Assembly: GCA_022264855.1 (NCBI GenBank)
Contig: JABYQU010000078.1
Coordinates: 41,039-105,038 of the forward strand
Origin: Lenzites betulinus
Taxonomy: Eukaryota > Basidiomycota > Agaricomycetes > Polyporales > Polyporaceae
Direction: 5' to 3'
DNA length: 64,000 bases
Part shown: positions 21,401-32,785 of the stretch, piece by piece
Layout of the letters: each line of letters starts with the position of its first letter
Position numbering within the stretch: position 1 is the first letter of the stretch
Made by a program: the position numbers and the translations under genes
The notes under the pieces: model-generated
The model's input: only the letters and a program-made list of their open reading frames with translations
What the model was told of the DNA's origin: nothing
The model's database searches: none

Positions 21401-24049
21401 AACGAGTGGGACGGTCCTTCGTCTGCGAAGGAGCATGGTGAGTGCCCTGTCGCTTTGGGAGTGATTCGAAGACGCTTACGTTCTGCTCACAGCACGGCGC
21501 GGCGCGGCGCGCGGCGTGCGCTGTGTTCTTCGGCGCTGGGACGTTCCCGAAGCTTATATCGTACCCCGGGGCTCTCCCACTTCGCGCGTGGCGCGCTGTG
21601 CTTCGCGCGGGCCGGCGCTGAGGTCTTGTGAGTATCCCGCCACTTGAGAAGTCTTTCCAAAGGACTTACCATTTGTGAGCAGCATTTCGACGCTCGCGCG
21701 TGCAGCGCGCCGCGCTGCTGAGCTCGCGAAGAGTTCCGGGGGCTCTCCTCGCATCAGCCGGGCCCATGCGATGTGCCCGCCGCAGACGTCCGCCCGGGGG
21801 ACGTCTGCGCTGTCCGGGAGGTCCCTGGCAAGCGGGCAGGAGTCTGCCTTGTCCGGGAGGCCCCTAGCGAGCGAGCTACATGGGATTTCGCCGGCGAAGG
21901 AGCATGGTGAGTACTTGTGTTGCTCTGGGAGCGATTGGAAGACGCTTACGTTGTCCCCTCAGTACCGCGCCGCGCCGCGCGCGGCGTGCGTTGTATTCTT
22001 CGGCGCCGGGACGATTCCGAGGCCCACAGCATGCCCCGGGGCTCGTCCACTTCGTGTGCGGCGCGCTGTGCTTCGCGCAGGCCGGTGCTGAGGTCTTGTG
22101 AGTACTCTGCCACTTGAAAAGTGTTTCGAAGGTGCTTACCACCTATTAGTAGCATCGCGACGCTCGCGCGCTGCGTTGCTGAGCTCGTGGAGAGCATCGT
22201 TGGCTCTTGTTGCGTCGGCGAGGACCAAGCCCAGCTCCCAGATGCCGCCGCGGAGCTGGCGTCGCGCTGTGAAGTCGTCCTGGTACGTTTATCAGCCTTC
22301 GCTCGCTTCGGATCGTACTCATACTGTGCAAGGAAGCCCTGCGAGTTCCAGGCGGCGACCAGGCAAGCGTTCTCACATCGCTCGCCGCCGGCGCGCGCCA
22401 CGGCACGCCTCCCACCGTTCTGCGCCTCCCACCGACGTCGTTTGCCGTCTGCGTGCGAGCGACTCCTTGTCGCATACATCGTACAACGCCGCGGCGGCCT
22501 CCCGGCCTGCGTTCGTGCTCACGGCGTGCTCGCGGGGCGAGTATTCACCCCGGGCCTCGCTCTTGCCGTCGACGACTACGTCTCGTCGTCGCGCGGCCAC
22601 CGGGGCTCTTGTACACTCCGCACATCCCGCGCCGCCTCACGCACATACCCTCGGCGCCGCTCATCATGCGCCTCCCACCCACGTCGTTCTCCGGCCGCGC
22701 GCGAGCGACGTCTCGTCGCGTCGAGCCATGTCGCGGCGGCCTCCCACCTGCGCTCGCGGGGCGGGTCTTCCCCCGGGCCTTGCTCTCGCCGTCGTCGCGC
22801 CCACTCGGATCGCACGCCGAGTCGCGCCTCCCTTTTCCGCCGCTCTCCCACCAACGCCTCTCCATTGCACGACGCCGGCCACGTCCCACCTACGTTGATG
22901 CGCGAGGCGCGCGCGGCCAGCCGGCTCTGTTCAAGGTCCGGCTGCCTCCTCGCAGCAAGATGCACACTACCGGCCTTGGCGGCACCTCGCGCGCGAAGCA
23001 CGACGCTCGGGGCCTCCCTTCTCGTCGTGCGCGGGCCTGCAGCGCAACGCGCTCAAGTCCGCGACAAAAACTCTGCTCGCGCGGACGCCTTCGCGCGTGC
23101 CGGCGTCGACGCGAACACGCCGGCGAGGCTCCGGCGGGCGCACCGACGAGAGGAACGGCGACATAAGGGTAAGTACTTACATGGTATCGGAGACTCGCCG
23201 TTCCAGCTGACTCGGCACAGTGCGCGGCGACGCAAAATTGAGGGCGGACGGCGCGGGCGGGACACCAGACGGAGAGAGGCAGATGGGAGCGCAAGCAAGA
23301 GAGGCGGCGGAGACAAGAAGTCGCGGAATGGCGTTTTAGGCGCCCGTGAGATGGGAGGTGCGCAAAGGGTCCGTTTTTGCTCGCTCCCGGGTGTGTGCGC
23401 GTGGCTGACTTCAACGGCGCTGGCGTGGCCGATGCGCCTCGATGCAGGTGCTCCCATGCGCGTTTTCTGTGCGCGCGCGCTGACGGACTTGTTTCAGCGG
23501 GAGGCCACAAAGGCTGTTTGCAAGGTGCTTACCTCGCGGCCAACGGACTTGTGCCGACGCGAGTGCGGCGTGGCGCGTCGTACAGGGGCGTACAAGATCG
23601 TCAGAGGGCGAGTGCGGCGAGCGCAGGAAGTACGGGGAGAGGGTCCTCGCGGTACGGAAGAGAGAGGCGGGCGGACTTGTGCGTGCGAGATGTGTCGTAT
23701 TAAGCGCCCGTGTCTGTCTGTGTGCGCAGAGTCTGCGCGGCGTGTATTTGCGCGGTCTGCGAGTGCGCGGATTGCGCTGGCTTGTAGCACGACGAGTGCG
23801 CTGTTGTAGTACACCAATACACGAGTCTTTCACCGAGTTTCGTGTGCCCCACCGCGTGCAAATTAGCCCACCCCTCCCCACCCCTCGCACGCCAACAATC
23901 CCCCTCGACGCCAACAAGCCCCCCCTCGACGCAGAGTCCACGAATGCATCAGGGAGATCCAACGCCCTCCCCGCACGATGCCCCGCGAATCGAGATCGCA
24001 TTCCTCCGCCCGCCGCACCGCCACCTCCGCGCGCGGCATTGCCTTCATC
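15403..24049 (+). repeat. Element E, copy 2
   Basis: Near-identical to 3961-12593 with scattered substitutions and a net gain of about 14 bp. It carries the same paired CCAAT element (from 15459), the same degenerate 284-bp repeats (about 19120-20140), the intron-unit array (from about 21130) and the 247-bp duplication (from about 22420). The four minus-strand introns and the plus-strand intron near 23169 are retained, the latter with a changed internal base. The right end continues into H copy 3 exactly as E copy 1 does into H copy 2. Confidence 0.85.
15783..16157 (+). pseudogene. Disordered protein of element E, copy 2, with premature stop
   Basis: Equivalent of the 175-codon ORF at 4341. 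The frame is intact to GGYSDGEY, then a single base change turns the GAG of copy 1 into TAG, ending the product at 124 residues. A few other replacements are scattered before it (for example His to Tyr near TAASSH). Either the C-terminal tail is dispensable or the ORF is not under selection. Confidence 0.5.
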
Positions 24050-24104
24050 CAGTACACAACCCATATTCCGAACACTTGTAATCCCGCTTAGATTCAACTT
24101 CAAG

Positions 24105-25594
24105 ATGGCAACGTTTGGCAAGGCGACGTTCAACGCGGCGAAGTACGCGTCCAGTGAGTGCCGCTTCGCTCGGAATACACACGCAATGGACGGAGCTAAC
24201 GGCATGCGAACCCGCGATCCGTGTCTGGATAGGCCGTCCGACATACCCAAAGCAGCTGTTCGACTTCGTCTTCAAGTTCCACGAGCGCACGCAGGGCGCG
24301 CGGTGGGACACGGCCGTGGACGTGGGCTGCGGCACAGGTGCGTCTTCATCTTCTTTTGTGGCGCAGAGGAGACAAAGATGAGGGGTTTATGTATGAGAAG
24401 TCATGCACTGCGAGTCCTCTCTGCCATCTGCGGAGTCTATCTGCAGTCTGCAGCCTGTACATGGACAAGTGCCATGATGTAACATGCACCCGTGTCTCCC
24501 CAGCGCTGCCAAACGGATCTTGCCACAGTGGCCAATTCGCTAACGCTAACGTCGCTGCGCAGGCCAAGCCACCGTCGAGCTCACGCCCTTCCGCCACATC
24601 GTCGGCGTCGACCCGAGCGCGCGCATGATCGAGCAGGCGCGCGAGGGCGTCAAGACGCGCCTCGCGGGGCTCGACCTGTCCAAACAGATCGAGTTCGTGC
24701 AGTCGCCCGCGGAGGACCTCGCGTCCTTGCAGGACGGGAGCGTCGACCTCATCATCGCCGGTATGTTCTTACTTAACTAGCCCGTGCCGTGCAAGGGAAT
24801 TTTGTGCTTACGAACGTCACGCGTACCCAGCACAGGCGTGCCATTGGTTCAAGTGGGACAAGTTCTGGCCGGAGGTAGCGCGCGTGCTCCGCAAGAACGG
24901 CACATTCGCCGCGTGGGTGCGTAGTACCTCCTACGCGTGCATGCGGCGCAACCCCGCGTTGCCCCCGCGCGGGGTTGCGCCGCACACGCCGAGGACACCG
25001 GAGCAGCAGCAGCAGCAGCAGCGAGACTGACTAGACCTGCGCAGGGATACTCGGAATTCCGCCTCTCGCGCTTCCCGTCTGCCACCCGGATCATCAACGA
25101 CTACGCGCAGGGGGCGGACGCTGCTAACTCGCTTGGGACGTACTGGGAGCGCCCGGGGCGGACCATCCTCGACGAGCACCTGGTCGCGGTCCCGGACCCG
25201 CGCGAGGGCGTCCCGGGGAAGTTCAGCGAGTTTGAGCATGTCTACTTCACAGGTGCGCATCTCACTATACAACGCACCGCGGAACATATGGTGACCGATC
25301 GCTGCATCAGCGCCGCACTACCCCGACCTGCCAGACGCGCGCCCGGTGATCCTGCGCAAGCGGATGACCTGGGAGGAGCTCCTGGGCTACTTCCGCACCT
25401 GGAGCCCGCTGCACACGTTCCACGAGAAGTTCCCCGAGGACCTGCAGCGGCCGGACGGCGACATCGCGGTGCGCTTCTGGCGCAGCCTCAAGGCGGAGGT
25501 CGCGCGCGCGGAGGGCCGCGCGGAGGTGCCGCAGGACGCGGACCCTATCGACATCGAGTGGCCGCTCGCGATGATTCTCGCAAAGAAGGCGTAG
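24105..25594 (+). CDS. SAM-dependent methyltransferase, Tmt1/Crg1-like, copy 3
   Basis: Same six-exon, 309-residue model, shifted 22,902 bp from copy 1. Visible protein changes are ESVK to EGVK and FERVYFT to FEHVYFT. The stop is TAG, as in copy 2. The upstream sequence is the right end of element E, not the native TATA/CCAAT promoter. The catalytic SAM-binding motif and all splice sites are retained. Confidence 0.85.
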
Positions 25595-26752
25595 GGGCTG
25601 GGTGGGCCTGCGTGTATTGCTTCTGTGGCATGTGGGTACTTGTGCGCACGTCCTGCGCTTGTTCTACAAAACTGCTTGGACTATCATATATCATCAATAT
25701 TCAGTCATGTGGCCTAGCTACGTACCCATCGCAGAGAGCCTCGTACGATTCGTCGTACTTTACGCGGCTCGATGATGTTACGGTTCACTGCGTTGATCGT
25801 GCACACACAGGCCCGGACCGTGCGGTCACGGCGGATGTGAAGAGGAAGCCTGAGGAAGCCTTCCTGAGCACAAACTCTTCCCAGCGTCCCTTGATCGCCG
25901 AACACACGGAGAGTTTCTTCGCCGGCAACACAATTCAACACCTCTTTACCGGAATATCATGGCCCCGCACTTATAAAATGACATCGTCCGCCGCGCCCAG
26001 ACAATCGATGAGCGCGGGACGATGTTTCTGCAACCCGTTGGGGGATTGTGGCGGTGCTGCCCACTAACTAGCACTGGAGACGGCTGTCAGCGTCGAGTTG
26101 TCGTAGACGCGACATGGTGGATTGGGTTCAGGTGGCTGTTATGTCAGGCTCACAGCTGCTGACTGCACGCGAGAATCACAGGCCGCGCGCGACTGCGAGA
26201 TGGCGCAAGAATGTTTAGCGTGGGTGTGGGCGCACAGCTGACTTGCGCAGGATCGCCGTGCCTCAAAGCGGGACTGAGCCTTCCCCCAACGGGTTGTGGC
26301 GTCGCATGCGGTCGTGCGACGGCTCTACGACTTTTTCCAGGCGCCTGGGGGTGCGAGGGCTGGTCGCACGGAGGGGGGACGTCGAGGGCGACGACGCCGA
26401 CGGTCGAGGGCGACGGCGGGGCGCAGACAAGGACGGGGAGACAGGGGTGTGTCGTGCGCTCTGACGCGGTGCGGTCACGGGAGGGAGATGGAGAGGACGA
26501 GTGACGCAGGAGCGCGATCGACGCGCGTGCCGCGGGGAGAGAGGACGTCCGGAAGCGGGCAAGAGCATGCCCAGAGAGGGAGGATTGCGGGGTCCGTCAT
26601 GTGTCCTTGCGCTTTCTCGAACCCAATTTCTGCCATGCCCGCCGATCCGCCTTATAATCCGCGCGACGCCCTCTCGACGCCCCGCACGCGTCCTTTGCTC
26701 CGTCCGTCTCCCCTCCCGCCGCCCGCGCTATCCCCCTGACGAACGCGCTGCA
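25595..26752. other. Intergenic region, H copy 3
   Basis: Equivalent of 2693-3854, here upstream of the intact membrane gene, with the 62-bp motif at 26086-26147 and a TATAAT at 26653-26658. No gene. Confidence 0.6.
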
Positions 26753-27501
26753 ATGTTCGCCGCTACCGCCCCCTACAAGTCCGCGCGTCTCGCATCCCTC
26801 TTCCTCACCTTCGCCTTTGGCGTCGTCGGCTTCGCCATGGGCATCAGCGCCCTCGTCAAGTCCAACGACCAGAAGGACCTCGTCAAGAGCCAGGCCCCCG
26901 GCGGCGCCACCGTGAACATCGACACCAACGACGTCTTCAAGGTCGGCTGCGTCGTGACCGCCGTCTGCGCCGCGCTCGCAGTCGTCTCCCTCGTCTCCTT
27001 CGTTCTCCTCTTCTTCACCCGCGCCGCCACGAAGACGACCGCGCCGCTGTCCACGCGCACGCTCCCCCTGCAGGCCATACTCCTCTCGTTCCTCTCGCTC
27101 TGGTTATTCGCGTCCCTGGTCGCCATGACCGACATCGTCGCGAACAAGCAAGCGAAGGTGACCGCGTTCATCGGCACGCTGCAGCTGCAAGACTCCATTA
27201 TCAAGGCGGTCGAGGCACAGCTCGGCGTAACGTCCGTCTACCGTGAGATCAACTACCGTAAGTGTTCCCAGCAGTTTTCCTCGCGACCGCATGCTCACCT
27301 ATCCGTCCAGTCCGGCTCGCCGTTATCCTCCCGTGGATCGCCTTCTTGTTCGCTACAACTTCGAGCGTGTTGTCGTTCCTCGCCGCGCGTCGCGCGCGTC
27401 ATACTTCGACTGCCTTTACTCCGGCACCGGCACGTGCCGCCGAGCCTGCACCCAGTGTGAAGGACAAGGAGGAAATAACCGTCGAGCAGGCCCAAGTATA
27501 A
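26753..27501 (+). CDS. Four-helix membrane protein (SUR7/PalI-like topology), intact copy
   Basis: Two exons, 26753-27257 and 27311-27501, give 231 residues. Four hydrophobic segments are clear: about residues 11-35 (LASLFLTFAFGVVGFAMG), 61-90, 104-128 and 169-195. A polar loop follows the first helix, and the C-terminal tail is charged and ends EEITVEQAQV. This layout matches fungal plasma-membrane proteins of the SUR7/PalI type, but the sequence signatures of that family are not conclusive. Two upstream copies of the first 35 codons (3855 and 15297) are broken by element E, so this is the only complete gene. The intron has GTAAGT and a TCCAG acceptor. Confidence 0.75.
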
Positions 27502-28972
27502 TGCCTCGAAGACAGTCCCAGATACAAGGTGAGCAACTTTAGAACTTATAGGTCGCACCTGTTACTGATATGTCGGTCAGCCCTCTAGTCACTATCGACC
27601 AAATGATTGCAGTGTACATACCCCTCTTCACGACTCGTCACGAAGGCCATGCACGGCTCTTCTTACACCACTACCATCCTGTTAATTAGCATACGACGAT
27701 CCATTGACGATATCAATGTCGCTACCAACATTGTATCTTGAATCTTGACTCGGCGTTAAGCCCGCCCAGTACTTTGAAGCTACACTACCTGTTGTGGCGG
27801 ATGTGTGAGCAATATCATATTATCAGAACGCGACATATGCTTCTGGCAGTGGTCGAGTTCTGCTTCACATACTGATCGATAGCAGTAGTACTAGTCAACG
27901 TTGAAGGCGCGCAGCCAATGGGCATTCGGTCATTGCTGGGCTTAGGCGCCCACACTCAGATCGAATCGGGCATAGATGGTTTCCCCACGCTTCCGCCAAA
28001 CTTGTCGGCAGCCATCATCTACATGTACAGCCAGATCGACGACTTGTTGACCAACTCGCACGCATGTCTCAGGGTCGACGGAGACGCGGACGATCCGCAC
28101 TTTTGGAATCCTAGCTGATGACGGGCATCACACATGGCATAGACACCGGCGAAAAGTTGAAACAATAGGTAACCTTTCGGCCGGCTTACTATTGTGTTTT
28201 GAGTGACTTGCATTTAAACGATTTTGTCCAGGGTTTGCCTTTTCTTTAGGTTTTCGAAAGGCGTTTGCTCAGGCGGCAACGGGATACTGCCTGCCATGCT
28301 GGCTTAGCCTTGGGCTGCCAGCGTAACAGACCTAACCGTACTGCTCCGAGCACAGTCCAACTCAGCTCGAGTTAACAGCCGGACCTCTTAGTCACACAGC
28401 GGTCAAGCTGTCAGGTACACGCACTGCGCTGCGTCCAAGAGCCTCAGGGCAGTGGTCAAAGCACAGATGGGACTAGCCGAGGTAAATACTCACTATATGC
28501 GTCATCAACGAACCAATATAATAAGTTACAAGCTGACCATCCACTTATCCTGCAGCACCCATTGGCCCACCGACATACTGCCGGAACTGCGTCGCACGTG
28601 CTGCTATGCTTTGACCATATCCCAACCGGCGGTTCGCTTTGGCATGCCAGTGTCGACGTGCAACTTGCTACCCGAGACAGGTGCAGTCAGTCGCCTTGAC
28701 TTGCCGCGTCCACGACTTGGGACGTCAATGCGGAGCGTACTAGCCACACCTCTGTGCCACTGTACAGTCAAAGCGGAGGGGGAGGCTTATAAGATCCGGG
28801 GCCAGCCATGCAAAACATCGGCATTCGACTCTCATTGTGCCTTCGCTGCTACTCCAAGGGCTTTAAGTAAACTCCAAACTACACAGGTGCGCTCAAGCAC
28901 CCTGTCGCTCATGTGGACATCACTGACTTGTTTCCTTCCCCCTCCACTAGACTTATCGTTCGTTACTGCAAA
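27502..28972. other. Intergenic region without a recognised gene
   Basis: Balanced base composition, unlike the GC-rich coding blocks. ORFs at 27918-28118 and 28452-28976 show no domain or splice context I can support. TATAAG at 28788-28793 sits 180 bp before the next gene. The stretch may contain decayed transposon sequence, but I can show no ends. Confidence 0.5.
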
Positions 28973-30680
28973 ATGAATATCTCTCCGACCTCCGCAGTCC
29001 ATCGCTCGCTAGTCATAGACGAGATTTTCCAGTACATCGCCAACTCGCTCTGCGCGTCGGTAAACAAGCGCACTCTCGCGACGCTCGCAAGGACCTGCAA
29101 AACATTTCATGAAGCTTCTCTACCTGCACTGTGGGAGTACCAAGAATCACTCGTCCCACTCCTCCGACTCCTCCCCGCGGATACATGGATAGAGGTCCCG
29201 CATGTGAACGGCGGCCGCGTCCTCGTACGTCTCTCGCGCAAATTTACGCTGCGACATGAATGCTAACGCGACACACACCTAATAGCAGATCACTAGAGCT
29301 GACAGGATCGAGTGGACGCGGTTCGACTACTACGCAAAGCACGTCCGGCACTTCTACTGGCGTGAACGGGAGGACGTCTCCCTCCTCGCGCTCACTGCGC
29401 TCTCCTTCCGCCGCTCCGTCCACGCGCCGCTTCTTCCGAAGCTACTCTCTCTCTCCTGGCACGAGATCCGGCCACAGTACTTCTCCTTCATCCACCTCTT
29501 CCTCGCGCCCACGATCCAGGCCATGCACATCACCGTGGCGGAGCTCGAGGCCCCCATCCTGATGGCGTTCTTCGCGAACGCGAGGCGGGTGTGCAAGAAC
29601 GTCGAGACGTTCCATATATGCTCGGAGACCGTACACGACGTTATGCCGACGTTCGACGGCTTCGTCGGCGACGCGCTCGCGGAATACCTCAGGAGCCTCC
29701 AAAAGCTCAAAGAGTTCTGTGCCGAGATCTGTCTGTCCGCCCGGTGCGTGGAAACATTGGCCGCGCTTCCCCGGCTGGCGACCGTCGAGATGTTTCTGCA
29801 CGACGCAGTCGTGAAGGCAGTCGCAGCCTACCCGATCCACGCCCCACGCGGCACACGCGGGTGGTTCGCCGCGCTGGAGATGATCGCGCTCAACGTCGAC
29901 CACCTCGACCACCACACCAAGAAGCTCCTCGGCCGCTTCCAAGGCGACGTCCTCCGGGAGCTCCTCATCCAGTCGGTCCGCCAGCCCACCACGGCCGAGC
30001 TCGCCGCGCACCTCGAAGTCGTCCGGCGCGCGCCCTACGCCGACGCGCTCGAGACGCTGCAGCTCGAGTTCGAGCAGCCGCACGACGAGACGCACACGCC
30101 GCCCGTGGCGCTAGACGTCGGCGCCGCGCTCAAGCCGCTCTACGCGCTCCCCCAGATCGACACGCTCATCATCCGCAGCTTCGCGCTCGCCGTCGACGGG
30201 CGCGCGCTGCGCACCATCGCGGAGGCGTGGCCGCGGCTCGAGGCGCTCTCGCTCATCAGCTACGCGCCGCACCCGCCCGCGGCGGGCAACTGCGCGGGCC
30301 TCGCGGACCTCGTGCCGCTCGCGCTGCGCTGCGAGCGCCTGCTCGTGCTCGAGCTGCATCTCGAGGCGTTCGTCGTCCCGGACAGGGCGGCGCGCGAGCG
30401 GCTGATGCCGGCCGCGACGGGGCCGTCGCGCTGCCCGCTGCGGTGCCTCACGGTGTTCAACGCGCCGCTCGTGGACCCGCGCGCGGCGGTCGCGTTTTTG
30501 GAGCGGCTGTTCCCGAAGGTGTGGGAGGTGGAGTACCGCGGGGGCGCGGTGTTCCCGCACGATGCGCAGGATTTGTTTGCGCGCAATTGGGGGACGGTGC
30601 AGGCTATTTCGAGGCTGACGTATAAGAGCATCCGCCTGGAGGATTACGAGGCGGAGGTGCTGACGGACGTGGCCGCGTAG
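28973..30680 (+). CDS. F-box-like protein with degenerate repeat body
   Basis: Exon 1 is 28973-29224, the intron 29225-29288 (GTACGT, GCTAAC, TAGCAG) and exon 2 29289-30680, giving 547 residues. The N terminus (HRSLVIDEIFQYIA, then TLARTCKTFHEASLPALW) is the usual basidiomycete F-box-like opening, followed by a long helix/strand body with leucine spacing such as LPQIDTLIIRSFAL and WPRLEALSLI. Proteins of this type are presumed substrate adaptors of SCF ubiquitin ligases. That role is inferred here. The start was chosen because homologous text begins at MNISPTSAVHRS; the in-frame ATG 60 nt upstream adds unrelated residues. It is paralogous to the broken gene at 43514-45398: compare RIEWTRFDYYAKHVRHF with RVWARFHHYAQHMRHF. 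Confidence 0.8.
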
Positions 30681-31273
30681 GAGTGTGTTGGGTTTTATGG
30701 TGTGTCCCTGGTTGGTTTCGTTCTTGTGCATATTTGTTTGGGTTGTTGTTTTAGTCCGGCCCCTTCTCGTGCTTCGCTTTCGTTGGGAACACTTTCTTTC
30801 AGGGCCGTCATATGGCCTTTGGTATCTGTCCGCTATCTCTACTTAAACGATCATTAACGACCTGCGACGACAAGTGTTCCTTACTGCCTCCTCCTTTTGA
30901 CCAATGCCATCTCGTCTAAAACATCGTGTACGGAGCCCGCTAAGCTCATCCGAGCTGCACTGCTTCAATATGAGACAGATCTCGATTTGGGGCACGCAGA
31001 TCGCCACGATCGATGAGCATAGTCTCTCTGAACTCAATGCCATCACCTCATCCTCCGAACATATGCGCTCCTGGTCTCTTGCGCATCCCACGTTCGTGCT
31101 CGTTATCCTGCTGATCTCGCTCTGCTCCGTGCTTCCCACTTCTCCGCTTAATCTTATATCCCACTCAGCGCCAGAAGACGCAACATAACACAGACTCGCT
31201 GCGCCGCATCGATAACCCGTCTCTCTACCCCGGACCCGGACTCAAACCCCGCGCATACACCCCGCCGCAAGCC
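30681..31273. other. Intergenic region and promoter of the isomerase gene
   Basis: No gene is supported. TTATAT at 31154-31159 is a likely TATA element 115-120 bp before the ATG at 31274. The short ORF at 30904-31188 has no support. Confidence 0.5.
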
Positions 31274-32785
31274 ATGGCTCCCGTCTTCAAGCTCATCCCG
31301 ACCACGCAGCAGTACGACTGGGGCAAGATCGGGCTCTCGTCCAAGGTCGCGCAGTACGCGCAGGCGTGCAAGCTCCCCGGCTTCGCGCTCGACGACAACA
31401 CGCCCTACGCCGAAGTGAGTGTGCCCCCCCCCCCGCCCTTTCCCTCCTCCCCCTCCACTCCATAGGCGCGGCGAACGCTGACTGTGCAGACGGCGCTGTA
31501 GCTGTGGATGGGCACGCACCACACGTCGCCGACGCGCTTGCTCGACGCGGAGAAGCTCTCCGACCACCTCGCCGCGCACCCGGAGCTGATGGGCGCGCGC
31601 GTCATTGAGCGGTACCGCGACGCGGGCGCGGCGGAGGGGAATTTGCCGTTCTTGCTCAAGGTGCTCGCGATCGGGAAGGCGCTGAGCATACAGACGCACC
31701 CCGACAAGGCGATGGCGGAGAGGCTGCACGCGGAACGGCCGGATGTCTACAAAGGTGCGCATGTACCTCCCGTCTCATGTACTTCCCCGCACGAGGATTC
31801 CAGTTCAATGCTCACGCATGCACAGACGCGAACCACAAACCCGAGATGGCGCTCGCGCTCACGCCCTTCCAGGCGATGTGCGGCTTCCTCCCGCTCTCGC
31901 GCATCGCGAGCTACCTCACCGCCGTCCCCGAGTTCGCCGCGCTCGTCCCGCAGACGATCGCCGACGCCTTCCTCTTCGTCGCGCCCTCGCTCGAGCCGAC
32001 CGGCCCGAAGGAGAAGGCCGCGCTCAAGGACGTGTTCGCCGCGGTCATGACCGCCGCGCCCGCGCTCTTCCAGCCGCAGCTCGAGAAGCTCGTCGCGCGC
32101 TACGAGGGCGGGGACGTGCGCGACGCGGAGCGCGATGTCGTCGAGCTCGTCGTGCGCCTGCATAGCCAGTTCCCGGGCGATATTGGTGTTTTCTGCGCGT
32201 TTGTCCTTAATCACCTCACGCTCAAACCGGGCGAAGCCATCTTCCTCGCCGCGGGAGAGCCGCACGCGTACGTCTCAGGAGGTCAGTGCGCTCCGCCCGT
32301 ACCGCTCTCTGTTTTCCTCATGCTCACTTCCCCGCGCGCCGTCCGCAGACATCGTCGAGTGCATGGCGACGTCGGACAACGTCATCCGCGCAGGGCTCAC
32401 CCCCAAGCTGCGCGACGTGCCGAACCTCGTCGCAGGGCTCACCTACAACTCCTCCCCCGCATCAAAGCACCTCGTCCAGCCCGCCACGTTCGCGCCCGGG
32501 GCTGCGCACAGCACGCTGTACGACCCGCCGATCCCCGAGTTCGCCGTCGTGCGCACGGAGCTGGCTGCGGGCGCGCGCGAGGCGCACCGCGCGGTCGATG
32601 GGCCGAGCATCGCGATCGTCACGGAAGGGAGGGGCGCGGTCGCGTGGGGCTGCGGCGGTGGGGAGAGGTTGGAGGTGTCGGAGGGAGAGGTGTTTTTTGT
32701 CGGGGCGGGGCAGGAGGTGGAGCTTGTGGGCGAGGGGGAGCGCGGGCGGTTGGTCGTGCATCGCGCATTCGTGGAGGCGGAGTGA
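31274..32785 (+). CDS. PMI40: Mannose-6-phosphate isomerase (type I, zinc enzyme)
   Basis: Interconverts fructose-6-phosphate and mannose-6-phosphate in the cytosol, feeding GDP-mannose for glycosylation and cell wall. Exons 31274-31414, 31502-31754, 31826-32281 and 32349-32785 join to 428 residues, the normal size. Family motifs are TTQQYDWGKIG at the N terminus, ELWMGTHHTSP across intron 1, IQTHPDKAMAE and YKDANHKPEMALALTPF across intron 2 with metal-binding His and Glu, and LAAGEPHAYVSGDIVECMA across intron 3. Intron 1 must end at 31501: the earlier CAG at 31489 would place an in-frame TAG before LWMG. Intron 1 also contains a run of about 12 C. C-terminal residues are less conserved, as usual. 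Confidence 0.95.

Larger units (their letters stand above)
24050..26858 (+). repeat. Repeat segment H, copy 3
   Basis: Third H copy, preceded by E copy 2. Its right end is not a junction: the sequence runs on into the intact membrane gene. The shared sequence with copies 1 and 2 stops at base 26858, which fixes the breakpoint inside codon 36. Confidence 0.9.

Noticed and set aside
29442..30095. Minus-strand ORFs over the F-box-like gene
   Set aside because: Antisense shadows of high-GC coding sequence.
29591..30625. 344-codon plus-strand ORF overlapping the F-box-like gene
   Set aside because: Shadow frame of the real exon, Arg/Ala-rich, no domain.
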